Shown: positions 7,426-16,002, counted from the first letter of the stretch. The stretch is DNA of 29,636 bases from JBBQAA01 sp038276395 (GCA_038276395.1 JBBQAA010000042.1:1-29636), one strand, 5' to 3'. Notes: generated from the letters alone by a model not told the origin. Translations and numbers: made by a program.

Positions 7426-9045
7426 GTGACTGAGCTCTCCGTGATCGTCACCGCCGCTTGCGGCTTCTCCCCTCCGGGCGTGTGCCTCGCCGCCCTCGCG
7501 CGCCAGGAGCTCGACCCTGGGGCCGCCGAGGTAGTCGTGCTCCATGGCGCGGCGGGCGCCCGTGTCCCACGTCTCCCCTTCCCCGTGCGCGTACTGCCGG
7601 CCCCTCGCGACGTCGACGCGGCGCGGGATGCGGGCGTCGCGCAGGCGGCGGGCCGCGTCGTGCTCTTCCTCGACGCGGGCGTCGTCCCAGCGCCGGGACT
7701 CCTCGCCGAGCATCTCGCGGCCCACATGAGCGGTCCGGACGCGGTGGCTCTGGGGCCGATCGCCGTGCGCGGCCGGGCGCACGACGGGCTGCGGCGGCAC
7801 CTGGCCGAAGCCGAGCGCGGCCGATGCACGCGCCTCGCGGAGGCAAACGGCAGCTCGTGGTGGCTGGAGCTCACTTCCGTGAACCTGTCGCTGCCGCGAG
7901 CCGCTCTGCTTGCCGCCGGCGGCTTCGGGCCGCCCGGCGGCGCCCGGGGCCTCGGGCGCCGGCTCGCCCACCTAGGCCTCCGATGCCGCGCGCTCGCCAC
8001 CCCGGTCGCGACCGGGGGCGCGCCCTCGTTCCGGGCCGCAGCGAGCGCCGCCCGCGACGCCGGCCGGGCCGACGCGGGCCTCGCGGCTCACGCTCCCGCG
8101 GCGCTCTCCGAGCTGCCTCTGGCCTGCCCGCCCTCCGGGCGGCTGCGCGCGCGACTCGCCGGACGGCTGCTGGCGAACCGCGTGATCCCGCTCCGCGCGC
8201 TCGCGGCGCCCGCTCGCGTGTGGCCCGACCCCCTGCTGACGGCCGCCTACTGGCGCGGTGTGCGCGGCGTCGCCGACCGGGACACCTGGCGGCGGCTGCG
8301 GCGCGGCACGGCGATCCTCATGTACCACGGCCTCGGAACCCGGGGCGAGCCGCCGAGCCGCTTCGTGGTTCCCGCGCGCCGGTTCCGCCGGCACATGGCG
8401 TGGCTGCGTTGGAGCCGCTGGCGGGTCATCGGCCTGGAGCGTTACCTCGACCTGCGGGCCCGCCACGAGCTCCCGCCGCCGCGCTCGGTGGTGATCACCT
8501 TCGACGACGGCTACGCGGACACCGCGCTCGCGCGCGACGTGCTGGAACGTCATCGCTTCCCGGCCACGGTCTTCGTGGTCTCCGACTGCGTCGGAGGGCG
8601 GTCGAGCTGGGAGCTCGACCGGCCCGAGGCCGGCGCGCTCGCGCGCCGGGCGATGCTGGGCTGGCCGGAGCTGCGCGAGCTCGCGCGTGCCGGGGTCGAG
8701 CTCGGCGCGCACTCGCGGACGCACGCGCGCCTCACCCGGCTCGCTCCGGCCGAGCTGGAGGAGGAGGTCCGGGGTGCGCGGGCGGCGCTGGAGCTGGGCC
8801 TCGGCCGGCCGGTGACGACCTTCGCCTACCCCTACGGCGACCAGGGCCCGGATGTTCGGCGGGCGGCGGCCCGCGGCGGGCTGAAGGGCGCCGTCGGAGT
8901 CCGAGCCGGGCTTAACGGCGCCGCGACGTGCCGGTACGACCTCCGCCGCCTCGAGATCCGGGGGACGGACTCCCTCCTCGGCTTCGCGCTCACGCTCTGG
9001 TCGGGGGACCGATGGCTCGGCGACCGGCTCGCGCGGCGGCGATGA
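7426..9045 (+). CDS. Degenerate GT2 domain fused to polysaccharide deacetylase (CE4)
   Basis: Read from the GTG at 7426 the product has 539 residues; the open frame goes back to an ATG at 7345, but that overlaps the divergent gene and lacks family similarity. The layout copies the facing gene (5708-7363). The N-terminal half keeps the GT2 scaffold (LSVIVTAACG, RVVLFLDAGVVPAPGLLAEH) but DDD has become D83-A-G, the DGS loop is gone, and the GGEDLDLG motif is missing, replaced by a short GGFGPPGGARGLGRR. So glycosyltransfer is probably lost. The C-terminal CE4 domain is complete: LMYHGLG, motif 1 TFDDGYAD (D360, D361), motif 2 HSRTH (H429, H433) and motif 3 FAYPYGD. It likely works as a deacetylase with a non-catalytic or glycan-holding GT2 part. 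It is coupled to the next gene by ATGA. Confidence 0.83.
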   Translation: MTELSVIVTAACGFSPPGVCLAALARQELDPGAAEVVVLHGAAGARVPRLPFPVRVLPAPRDVDAARDAGVAQAAGRVVLFLDAGVVPAPGLLAEHLAAHMSGPDAVALGPIAVRGRAHDGLRRHLAEAERGRCTRLAEANGSSWWLELTSVNLSLPRAALLAAGGFGPPGGARGLGRRLAHLGLRCRALATPVATGGAPSFRAAASAARDAGRADAGLAAHAPAALSELPLACPPSGRLRARLAGRLLANRVIPLRALAAPARVWPDPLLTAAYWRGVRGVADRDTWRRLRRGTAILMYHGLGTRGEPPSRFVVPARRFRRHMAWLRWSRWRVIGLERYLDLRARHELPPPRSVVITFDDGYADTALARDVLERHRFPATVFVVSDCVGGRSSWELDRPEAGALARRAMLGWPELRELARAGVELGAHSRTHARLTRLAPAELEEEVRGARAALELGLGRPVTTFAYPYGDQGPDVRRAAARGGLKGAVGVRAGLNGAATCRYDLRRLEIRGTDSLLGFALTLWSGDRWLGDRLARRR

Positions 9046-11138
9046 CCCGCTCCTTCGCCGCGCCCGAGCCGGTCCGGTCCGTGGCCCCGCTCCCCGCTCC
9101 GCCGACGTTCTCGGTCATCGTCGCTGCGTTTCAGGCCGCCCACGTGATCAGGGAGGCCGTCGCGTCGGCGCTGGACCAGACCGTCGCGCCGCTGGAGGTC
9201 GTGGTCTGCGACGACGGATCCTCCGACGACCTCGCGGGCGCGCTGGCCGGCTTCGGCGACCGCGTGCACCTGCTGCGCCGGCCCCACGGCGGCGAGGCCG
9301 CGGCCAAGAACGCCGCCGCGGCAGCGGCGCGGGGCGAGTGGCTGTTGATCCTCGACGCCGACGACGTCTTCGCCCCCGACCGGCTCGAGGCGCTCTCCGA
9401 GCTGGCCGTGGCCCGGCCCGACCTGGACATCCTCACCACGGACGCCCACCTGGAGGCGGGCGGGCGGGTGGTGCGCCGCTGCTACCACCGCGACTGGCCG
9501 TTCGAGCTCGCCGATCAGCGCCGAGGCATCCTCGAGCGGAACTTTGTTTTCGGGCTCGCCGCGGTGCGCCGGGCGCGGCTCCTCAGCCACGGTGGCTTCG
9601 ACGAGTCGATCCGCTTCACTACCGACTGGGACCTGTGGATCCGCCTCATCCTCGACGGCGCGCGGGCGGGGTGCGTCATGGAGCCGCTCGCGCGCTACCG
9701 GGTCCGTCCGACCGCGCTCTCGGCGCGGCGCACGGACATGACCCGGGGGAAGATCCAGACCCTCGAGAAGGCGGCCCGAAACTCCACGCTGCAGCCGGAG
9801 GAGGCCGAGGCGCTCGCGAGTGCCCTCGCCGCGCATCGGAGGGATCTCGCGCTCGCCGAGGCCCGCGACGCGGCCGCCGGGGGCCGGTCGGAGGCGCGGG
9901 CGCGCGGGTGGTCCCTGGCCGTGGCGCCCGGTGTGGCACCCCGGGCTCGCGTCGAGGGCGCCCTGATCGCCGCCGTCCCCTCTCTCGCGGGCCATTGGTT
10001 GCGCCGGCGCGCCGCGCGCTGGTGGGTGGGCGCCGGCGGCGTGCGCGTACGCGCCCGACCTCCGCGGCGAGGCCCGTTGCGGCTCGTCGTCTACTCCGAC
10101 TCGCGGGAGTTCGGGGGCGCGGAGGCGAGCCTCGGGCATCTCATCGCCGCGCTGCCGCGGGAGACCCACATCACCGTGGCGGGAGTCGAGCGCCGGGTCG
10201 TCGAGCGCCTGGCGGCCCGGCGGCCCGGCGTCACGGTGCGGCAGCTGCCGCCGGGGGCCGGCGCCACGGACGTGCGAGCCCTCGTGGCCCACCTGCGGGC
10301 GTTCCGCTCGCTTCGCCCGCACGTGCTGCACGCGAACCTGGCCAGCCCGTGGGCGGCTCAGCACGCGCTTGTGGCCGCCGCCCTGCTCCGCGTGCGCTCG
10401 GTCGCCGTCTACCAGCTCGCGGTCCCGGCGCGCTCGCCCCGCCAGGCCCGCGCCAAGCGGCTCACCTCCCGGTGGGTCGACGCCCACGTCGGCGTCGGGC
10501 CGCGCACTTCGCGCGAGATCGAACGGCTCCTGCACCTCTCGCCGCGATCCGTGCGGACGATCCACAACGGCGTCCCCGACGCCGCGCGGCCAGCCTGCGG
10601 GCGCCGAGCGTCCCCCACCATCGGCTCGGTGGGCCGCCTCGCGCCGCAGAAGGGCTTCGACATCCTGCTCCGCGCGCTCGCCTCGCTGCCGGACGAGGTC
10701 GGCGTCGTCCTCGTGGGCGATGGGCCCAGCCGCGCCGCGCTCCAAGCGCTCGCCGGAGGACTCGGCGTCGCCGAGCGCGTCGAGTGGACAGGCTGGAGCG
10801 AACGGGCCCGGGACCGCCTGGCCGAGCTCGACGTCTTCGTCCTCGCCTCCCGCTTCGAGGGGTTCCCGCTCGTCGTGCTCGAGGCGCTGCTGGCGGAGCT
10901 CCCGGTCGTGGCCTGCGATGTGGGCGACGTGAGCGACGCGGTCATCCCGGGACGGACCGGACGCCTCGTGTCGCCGGAGGATCCGCAGGCGCTGGCCTCG
11001 ACGCTCGGCGAGCTGCTCGCTGACCCGGACCAGCGCAAGCGCCTCGGGCGCGCCGGGCGCGAGCTCGTGCTCGAGCGCTTCACCGCCGGCGGCATGGCCA
11101 GGGCCTTCGCGGCGCTTCACATCGAGCTCGCCCCATGA
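9042..11138 (+). CDS. GT2-GT4 fused bifunctional glycosyltransferase
   Basis: The ATG at 9042 overlaps the previous stop as ATGA, giving 698 residues. Residues about 20-260 are a GT2 domain with FSVIVAAFQAAHVIREAVAS, CDDGSSDDL, the metal-binding DAD at 105-107 and TTDWDLWIRL. After an Arg/Ala-rich linker, residues about 345-698 are a GT4 (GT-B) domain. It opens LRLVVYSDSREFGGAEASL (acceptor-side Gly loop), has a C-lobe start TIGSVGRLAPQKGFDILLRA and VVLVGDGPSRAAL, and ends in the donor-binding EX7E motif within FEGFPLVVLEALL. Both active sites look intact, so it may add two consecutive sugars. The GT2 half is paralogous to the minus-strand gene at 4734-5711, so the fusion to GT4 probably arose after the inverted duplication or was lost from the other arm. 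Confidence 0.87.
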   Translation: MTRSFAAPEPVRSVAPLPAPPTFSVIVAAFQAAHVIREAVASALDQTVAPLEVVVCDDGSSDDLAGALAGFGDRVHLLRRPHGGEAAAKNAAAAAARGEWLLILDADDVFAPDRLEALSELAVARPDLDILTTDAHLEAGGRVVRRCYHRDWPFELADQRRGILERNFVFGLAAVRRARLLSHGGFDESIRFTTDWDLWIRLILDGARAGCVMEPLARYRVRPTALSARRTDMTRGKIQTLEKAARNSTLQPEEAEALASALAAHRRDLALAEARDAAAGGRSEARARGWSLAVAPGVAPRARVEGALIAAVPSLAGHWLRRRAARWWVGAGGVRVRARPPRRGPLRLVVYSDSREFGGAEASLGHLIAALPRETHITVAGVERRVVERLAARRPGVTVRQLPPGAGATDVRALVAHLRAFRSLRPHVLHANLASPWAAQHALVAAALLRVRSVAVYQLAVPARSPRQARAKRLTSRWVDAHVGVGPRTSREIERLLHLSPRSVRTIHNGVPDAARPACGRRASPTIGSVGRLAPQKGFDILLRALASLPDEVGVVLVGDGPSRAALQALAGGLGVAERVEWTGWSERARDRLAELDVFVLASRFEGFPLVVLEALLAELPVVACDVGDVSDAVIPGRTGRLVSPEDPQALASTLGELLADPDQRKRLGRAGRELVLERFTAGGMARAFAALHIELAP

Positions 11139-12583
11139 GCCTCCGGCGACTCGACGCCCGGTTCGCCCTCCCGCGCCACCCGCGGTCGGCCCGCGTGCTC
11201 GGCGATCTCGAACCCTGGCGCTCCGGCCTCGAGCAGCTCGAGGTCGAGCTCGCACGCCCGGGTCGCCCCGCCGACCTCGTGGTCGCGCCGGCCGGGCTCG
11301 CCCGCGCGGCCTACGCCGCCGACCCCGCCCTGTTGATCCTGGAGGGCCGCCTCCGCGACCCCGCCCCCACCGCCCGAGGCTGGAGACTGCGGCGTCTCGT
11401 CGCGCGCCCGTCGCTCGGCGAGCCCTCGATCCTGCTCCCGCTCGACGCCCCGGGCGCGGCGGCCTACGCCGTGCGGGCGTGGAGCCGCGCCGACCGGCGG
11501 TGGAGGCGGTGGCGCCGCGATGCGACCGCCGCGCTGCTCGAACGCGATCGGTTCCCGGCCCGCTTCGCCCTCCTGGCCACGGCGAGCCGGGAGACGGACG
11601 TTCCCTGGCTGCTCGAGGCCGCCGGGCTGCCGGCTGATGCGAGCTGGGCGCTCTCGCTCGGGCAAGGTGACACGCTCAGCCGGAACGTCTTCCACGTGCT
11701 GCCGGCGGGCGCGGCCGCGCCAGCATGGGTGGTCAAGTTCGCCCGCGTGCCCGGTCAGGCGGAGTCGTTCGAGCGCGACGAGCGGGGGCTCGAACTCGCA
11801 CGCCGCGCGGGTGGCGCCGCCGCCCGGCACGCCCCCCGACTCCTGCGCCGCTTCACCGCCGAGGGCATCTCGGCGTCGATCGAGAGCGCGGCAGCCGGCC
11901 GCCGGCTGCGCGACGTGCTCGAAGAACCGGGGGCACTCGAAAGGAAACTCGCCCTCGTCGACCGGGTCTCGGAGTGGAGCCTTTCCGTCGCCCGCGACAC
12001 CGCCGGGCCCCCCGAGGCGCTCGCGCCCGAGCTCCACCGCCTGCTCGTCGACGTCGTTCCCCGCTGGCGCGCCCTGGGCGCGCGGGATGACCTCGTGACG
12101 GGCCTCGGCCCGCTGCCGGCGGTCCTCCAGCACAACGACCTCGGCAGCTGGAACGTCGTGGTCGGTCCGGCGGGCCACACCGCCGTCGACTGGGAGTCGG
12201 CCCGCGGGCAGGGGCTTCCGCTGTGGGACCTGCTCTACTTCCTCGCTGACGCGCTCGCGGTGATCGACGGCGCCGTGGACGGACCGAGCCGCCACCTCCA
12301 CACCGGTCGCCTCTTCCGCGGTGAGCTGCGCTCCTCGGCGGTGCTCTTCCGGTGGGTTCGCCGGGCGGTCGCCACGACCGGCATCCCCGCCGAGGCGGTC
12401 GGGCGCCTGACGACGCTGTGCTGGCTGCACCACGCCCTGTCCCCCGAGGCACGACGCGACGCCGCGCGGCGGGCGGGTGTGCCGAGCTCGCGCCAGCTGC
12501 ACGGGACTGAGCGCAACGCCGAGTTGTGGCTCAACGATCCGGCCCTTGGGCCGGAGTGGTCCAGCTGGCGCTCGGGCGGTTAG
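11135..12583 (+). CDS. Aminoglycoside-phosphotransferase-fold kinase in polysaccharide operon
   Basis: Starting at an ATGA overlap, the product has 482 residues. The C-terminal half (about 175-460) is an APH/choline-kinase fold. Lys201 in AWVVKFARVPG is the likely ATP-binding lysine, the catalytic loop is HNDLGSWN (H333, D335, N340, the Brenner HxDxxxxN motif), and D352 in AVDWESA is the second metal ligand. Thus the kinase site looks complete. The first 170 residues do not match a domain I can name; they contain DLVVAPAGLARAAY and two Arg-rich helices. Position between glycosyltransferases and the ABC exporter suggests phosphorylation of a sugar, lipid-linked glycan end or polyol, similar in logic to the kinases that cap or terminate O-antigens, but this is inference; antibiotic resistance is unlikely here. 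Confidence 0.75.
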   Translation: MSLRRLDARFALPRHPRSARVLGDLEPWRSGLEQLEVELARPGRPADLVVAPAGLARAAYAADPALLILEGRLRDPAPTARGWRLRRLVARPSLGEPSILLPLDAPGAAAYAVRAWSRADRRWRRWRRDATAALLERDRFPARFALLATASRETDVPWLLEAAGLPADASWALSLGQGDTLSRNVFHVLPAGAAAPAWVVKFARVPGQAESFERDERGLELARRAGGAAARHAPRLLRRFTAEGISASIESAAAGRRLRDVLEEPGALERKLALVDRVSEWSLSVARDTAGPPEALAPELHRLLVDVVPRWRALGARDDLVTGLGPLPAVLQHNDLGSWNVVVGPAGHTAVDWESARGQGLPLWDLLYFLADALAVIDGAVDGPSRHLHTGRLFRGELRSSAVLFRWVRRAVATTGIPAEAVGRLTTLCWLHHALSPEARRDAARRAGVPSSRQLHGTERNAELWLNDPALGPEWSSWRSGG

Positions 12584-12593
12584 CCTTGCACCC

Positions 12594-13406
12594 GTGACGG
12601 TGGAGGCCACACCCCGGCGAGACCGAGGCACCGCCTCCTCCTCCGCAGCCCGCGCACCGAGCCGGATCGATCTCCTGATCTCGCTCACCGCGGCCGACCT
12701 GCGCTTCCGGTACGGCCGCGGCCCGTGGCGGATCGCCCGGTGGCTCTTTGACCCCTTCGCGCTTGTGGGGGTCTACCTCGTCCTCGTCACCGTCGTGCTC
12801 AACCGGCCCGGAAACGCGCCCGGCCTGAGCCTCGCCTGCGCCGTCGTGCCCTTCCAACTCCTCCTCAACGCCGTCTCGAACGCCCTCCTCGCCGTGGGAG
12901 CACGCCGGCCGATACTGCTGAACATGCGCTTCCCGCGCATGCTCGTCCCGCTCTCGTCCGTCCTCACGGAGACGGCCTCGTTCGCCGCCAGCTTCCTCCT
13001 GCTCGCGCTCATGATGGCGATCTACGGCGTCGCGCCGACCCGGGCGTTGCTGTGGCTGCCGGCGGTGGTCGCCGTGAGCACCTCGCTCTCGATCGCCTTC
13101 GCCTATCCGAGCGCGGTGTTCGGGGTGTGGTTTCGCGAGATGACGCCCTTCGTCCTCTCGTTCCTGCGCACGCTCTTCTTCCTCGGGCCGGGCCTCGTTC
13201 CCCTCTCCGATGTGAAGGGGACGGGGATCCTGTGGATCAACCCGCTCACGGGGCTGTTCGAGGCATACCGCGACGTGTTCCTCCGGGGGACCGACCCCAA
13301 GGTGTGGCACCTGTTGTATCCCTTCGGCTTCGCTCTGCTCGTCCTCGCGGTGACGGTGCCCCTCTACCGCCGTGAGCAGCTCCAGTTCTCGAAGGTGATC
13401 GAGTGA
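12594..13406 (+). CDS. ABC-2 type polysaccharide exporter permease (Wzm-like)
   Basis: The product read from GTG 12594, 10 bases after the kinase stop, has 270 residues with about six hydrophobic helices, the usual size and shape of Wzm/TagG permeases. Near residue 40 it has the cytoplasmic lead DLRFRYGRGPWRIARWLFDP, typical of the amphipathic segment before TM1. Later it has LNMRFPRMLVPLSSVL and, toward the end, GILWINPLTGLFEAYRDVFL, which matches the conserved NP.t.l.e..R..l motif of polysaccharide and teichoic-acid exporters. It would form the membrane channel of the exporter together with the ATPase directly downstream, whose start overlaps its stop. Upstream in-frame Met codons lie within the kinase gene and are not supported. 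Confidence 0.85.
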   Translation: MTVEATPRRDRGTASSSAARAPSRIDLLISLTAADLRFRYGRGPWRIARWLFDPFALVGVYLVLVTVVLNRPGNAPGLSLACAVVPFQLLLNAVSNALLAVGARRPILLNMRFPRMLVPLSSVLTETASFAASFLLLALMMAIYGVAPTRALLWLPAVVAVSTSLSIAFAYPSAVFGVWFREMTPFVLSFLRTLFFLGPGLVPLSDVKGTGILWINPLTGLFEAYRDVFLRGTDPKVWHLLYPFGFALLVLAVTVPLYRREQLQFSKVIE

Positions 13407-14122
13407 TGCCCGCCATCCGCGGCGAGCGGGTCGGCGTGCGGTTCTACTTCGACCGCCATGGCAAGGCGGTCACGCCCGGCCTGGCCCGCCTCCGGCGGCG
13501 GGGAGCCGACGCCTGGGGGCTTCACGACGCGAGCTTCTCCGTCGGCCCAGGCGAGGGCGTGGCCCTCATCGGCGCGAGCGGGTCAGGCAAGACCACGCTG
13601 CTTCGCCTCCTCGCCTCGGTCTACGTCCCCGACGCGGGGCGGCTGGCGGTCGAGGGCCGGGTGGCGTCGCTGCTCTCGGTCGAAGCCGGCCTGCTCTCGG
13701 CCCTCACGGGCCGTGAGAACGCCGCCCTCCTCGGCGTGCTCGCGGGGCTATCTCGCTCGGCCGCTCGGGCGGCGCTTGACGACGTCAAGGCACGAAGTCA
13801 GCTCGGGGACTGGTTCGAGCGCCCGGTCCTCGCCTACTCTCAGGGGATGCGGGCCAGGCTCGGCTTGGCGGTTGCCGACGAAGCCGACCCGCAGGTCCTG
13901 ATCCTCGACGAGGTGCACGAGGCGCTTGACCACGAGTTCCGCGGCGTACTTCAGCGCCGGGCCCGGCGCATCCTCGACACCGGCGGCATCGTGGTCGCCG
14001 CGGGCCACGATCATCCGGTCCTCGAGGCGCTCTGCTCGCGTGCGCTCTGGCTGTCGCGTGGCCGGATCGTCAGGGACGGTGAGTTCACCGAAGTCCAGCG
14101 CGCCTATCTGGACGCCGCCTGA
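13403..14122 (+). CDS. ABC exporter ATPase (Wzt/TagH-like)
   Basis: A 239-residue ATPase whose GTG at 13403 overlaps the permease stop by four bases; an ATG follows immediately at 13406 and is an equally good start. Walker A is GASGSGKTT (57-65), the signature is YSQGMRARL (about 145), Walker B is VLILDEVHEALD (about 165-176), and the switch His lies in AGHD near 203. The order SVEAGL...LTGRENA is typical of Wzt and TagH. It drives export of the lipid-linked glycan. Wzt proteins of O9a type carry a C-terminal carbohydrate-binding domain that reads the chain terminus; this one ends just after the nucleotide-binding domain, so export should not depend on such a cap-recognition domain. The last 19 bases overlap the convergent GT2 gene. 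Confidence 0.87.
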   Translation: MMPAIRGERVGVRFYFDRHGKAVTPGLARLRRRGADAWGLHDASFSVGPGEGVALIGASGSGKTTLLRLLASVYVPDAGRLAVEGRVASLLSVEAGLLSALTGRENAALLGVLAGLSRSAARAALDDVKARSQLGDWFERPVLAYSQGMRARLGLAVADEADPQVLILDEVHEALDHEFRGVLQRRARRILDTGGIVVAAGHDHPVLEALCSRALWLSRGRIVRDGEFTEVQRAYLDAA

Positions 14123-14994
14123 CGAGCGCCGCGACGCTCGGCGAAGAAGCCGACGGCGGTGGCGAGCTGCGCCACGCAGACCAGGGCGCCGGTCGCAGGG
14201 CCGGAGCGGAAGCCCGCACGCACCAAGCCGAGGTAGAACGCCGGCGGCTCGAGCCTACGCGCCGTCGCCCGCCGGGCCCGGTAACGGTAGGCGCCCCGGC
14301 CGTAGCGGGCGTGCTGGCGCAGGAAGCCGGCGAGATCGAGCCGTTGATGGTGGAGCACGATCGCCGCGGGCTCGGCGTCCAGGCGGAGGCCACGGTCCCG
14401 CAGCTGCGCGCACCACTCGCGATCCTCGCCCCCCGCCGTCCGGTAGCCCTCGTCGAAGGGGAGCGCGCGGATGACCTTCGCGCGGCAGGCGAGATTGTTC
14501 GAAGTCGCGAACAGGAGCCCTCCGAGCGCTGGGCCGGCGGGGACCATGAGGTGGTTGGCAACCGTCTGAGACGCCTCGGCGAACCGGTTGCCGGCGGATC
14601 CGTTGAGCGTTCGTCCCGCCGTCACGTCAGACCCGCGCGCAATCCCTCGCGCGAGCCGCTCGGCCCATTCGGGCTGGGGCCGGCAGTCGTCGTCGGTGAA
14701 GCAGACCACCGGCGCCGCGGCCGCGCGCGCGCCGGCGTTCCGGGCCGCCGCCGGCCCGTGCCCTTCGAGCCGTATGAGGCGGGCTCCGAACCGCTCGGCG
14801 ATCGCCCGGACCGCCGTCGCGTCCCCCTTCGCGTCGTCGACTACGACGACTTCGAGCCGGCTTGCGACGGTCTGGCGGGCGAGGGCCGCCAGGCACTGCG
14901 TCAGGCCCTCGGGGCGGTCGCGCGTCGGGACGACGATCGAGAGTGCAACCGCGCCGAGCGGTGCAGGAAACGAGTCAGACGCCGGAGCCACCAC
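14104..14994 (-). CDS. Glycosyltransferase family 2
   Basis: A 296-residue GT2 enzyme: LSIVVPTRDRPEGLTQCLAA, VVVDDAKGDA, the helix GPAAARNAGARAAAA, the metal-binding DDD of VCFTDDDCRPQPEW (about residue 101), and the acid motif GGEDREWCAQLRDRG. The enlarged acceptor loop (NHLMVPAG...FATSNNLACR) and weakly hydrophobic C-terminus fit enzymes that work on lipid-linked acceptors at the membrane. Two tandem GTG codons at 14994 and 14991 can serve as the start; both overlap the 3' end of the upstream gene, so it is the last gene of a minus-strand row 17496 to 14104. Its tail overlaps the exporter ATPase tail on the other strand. Confidence 0.84.
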   Translation of the reverse strand: MVAPASDSFPAPLGAVALSIVVPTRDRPEGLTQCLAALARQTVASRLEVVVVDDAKGDATAVRAIAERFGARLIRLEGHGPAAARNAGARAAAAPVVCFTDDDCRPQPEWAERLARGIARGSDVTAGRTLNGSAGNRFAEASQTVANHLMVPAGPALGGLLFATSNNLACRAKVIRALPFDEGYRTAGGEDREWCAQLRDRGLRLDAEPAAIVLHHQRLDLAGFLRQHARYGRGAYRYRARRATARRLEPPAFYLGLVRAGFRSGPATGALVCVAQLATAVGFFAERRGARQAASR

Positions 14995-15931
14995 CGATCG
15001 GTGCGCCGGCGACCCACCGCGCCACTCCCGCTACCCCGGCGGCGATCGCGACGAGTTCGTGCACCACGTGAAGGGCCATCCCGCCGGCTAGCCCCGGGGT
15101 TCCGAGGCGGCTCAGCAGCAAGCGATAGAACGACCGATTGAGAACGACGAAGACCACCGCGAAGGCGCCCGCCAGCCGTGGTCGGCCCGCGGCGACGAGG
15201 GCGATGATCGCGACGAGCGAGCCGGCGCTCATCCGGTGCCAGACCCCCAGGTTCAGCCGGGCGGCGTGGGGGCCGTGCTTGAGCACGAGCTGCGTCCACG
15301 GCAACCCACGCCGGAAGAAGTCGGTGTGGATCATGTCGCCAAGCGTCCAAACCTTGAGGTGGGTGCCCTGCACGCGCGGATCGAGCCAAATCCGGGCGCC
15401 GAGCGCCGCGAGGCGCACGCCTAGATCCACGTCCTCGACCGACGGCCGCGGGAACCTGTCCTCGTCGAATCCCCCCGCGAGCTCGAAGGCATCCCGGCGA
15501 ACCGCGCCGAGACCGGACCAGAACGTCGTGGCCGAGCCCGCCGACTGATGGTGGATGTGATGGTGGAGGAGGTTTCGGAAGGATGAGACGACGCCCTCCC
15601 CGGGCGGGGCATCGTCGTAGGAGCCGAACATCGCGGCCAGGTCCGGATCGTGCGCAAACGCCTCCCGGAACCGTGTGAACGCGTCCGGGTGCACGATCAC
15701 GTCCGAGTCCACGAAGACGAGGACGCATCCCGTGGCTCGCCTGGCGCCCGCGTTTCGCGCCTGTGCGGGGCCGCACCCGGACGGCTCGTCGACCACCACG
15801 AGCTCCTCCGGGGCGTCGGCCGCCGCTTCGATCGCCGCTACGCACCTCGCCAGCGTCGAAGGCCGGTCGGTCGCGGGGACGATTACGCTGAGGCGCGGCG
15901 TGGTCCCTCGTTCGAGCCGCGGGTGGGGCAT
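14975..15931 (-). CDS. Glycosyltransferase family 2 with C-terminal membrane helices
   Basis: Read from the ATG at 15931 the product has 318 residues. GT2 features are RLSVIVPATDRPSTLARCV, the DEPSGCGPAQARNAGARRA helix, DSD in VLVFVDSDVIVHPDAF, and the acid motif in FPRPSVEDVDLGVRLAALG. An unusual His-rich loop, LLHHHIHHQS, lies in the middle. The last 90 residues contain two or three hydrophobic helices, so the enzyme is likely anchored and acts on a membrane acceptor. Start choice is uncertain: GTG codons at 16009 and 16006 overlap the stop of the upstream GT39-like gene and would add about 26 residues, but the extra segment has no GT2 similarity and GGGGAG lies just before 15931. Third-to-last link of the minus-strand row with the GT39 gene and the GT2 gene at 14104. 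Confidence 0.8.
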   Translation of the reverse strand: MPHPRLERGTTPRLSVIVPATDRPSTLARCVAAIEAAADAPEELVVVDEPSGCGPAQARNAGARRATGCVLVFVDSDVIVHPDAFTRFREAFAHDPDLAAMFGSYDDAPPGEGVVSSFRNLLHHHIHHQSAGSATTFWSGLGAVRRDAFELAGGFDEDRFPRPSVEDVDLGVRLAALGARIWLDPRVQGTHLKVWTLGDMIHTDFFRRGLPWTQLVLKHGPHAARLNLGVWHRMSAGSLVAIIALVAAGRPRLAGAFAVVFVVLNRSFYRLLLSRLGTPGLAGGMALHVVHELVAIAAGVAGVARWVAGAPIGGGSGV

Positions 15932-16002
15932 TGGCTCCCCGTCCGCGACGGACCGAAAACTAGTACTCACGCGGTAAGGATAACACCGGATCGCAGAAAA
16001 GC

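Noticed and set aside
6072..8000. 642-residue minus-strand frame across both GT2-CE4 genes
   Set aside because: Off-frame shadow: composition is Arg/Pro-rich and it covers two well-supported genes, one of them on the same strand in another frame.
8832..11255. 807-residue open frame on the minus strand
   Set aside because: It lies antisense to the GT2-GT4 gene, is rich in Arg/Gly/Glu low-complexity sequence, has no domain, and is a shadow of high-GC codon bias.
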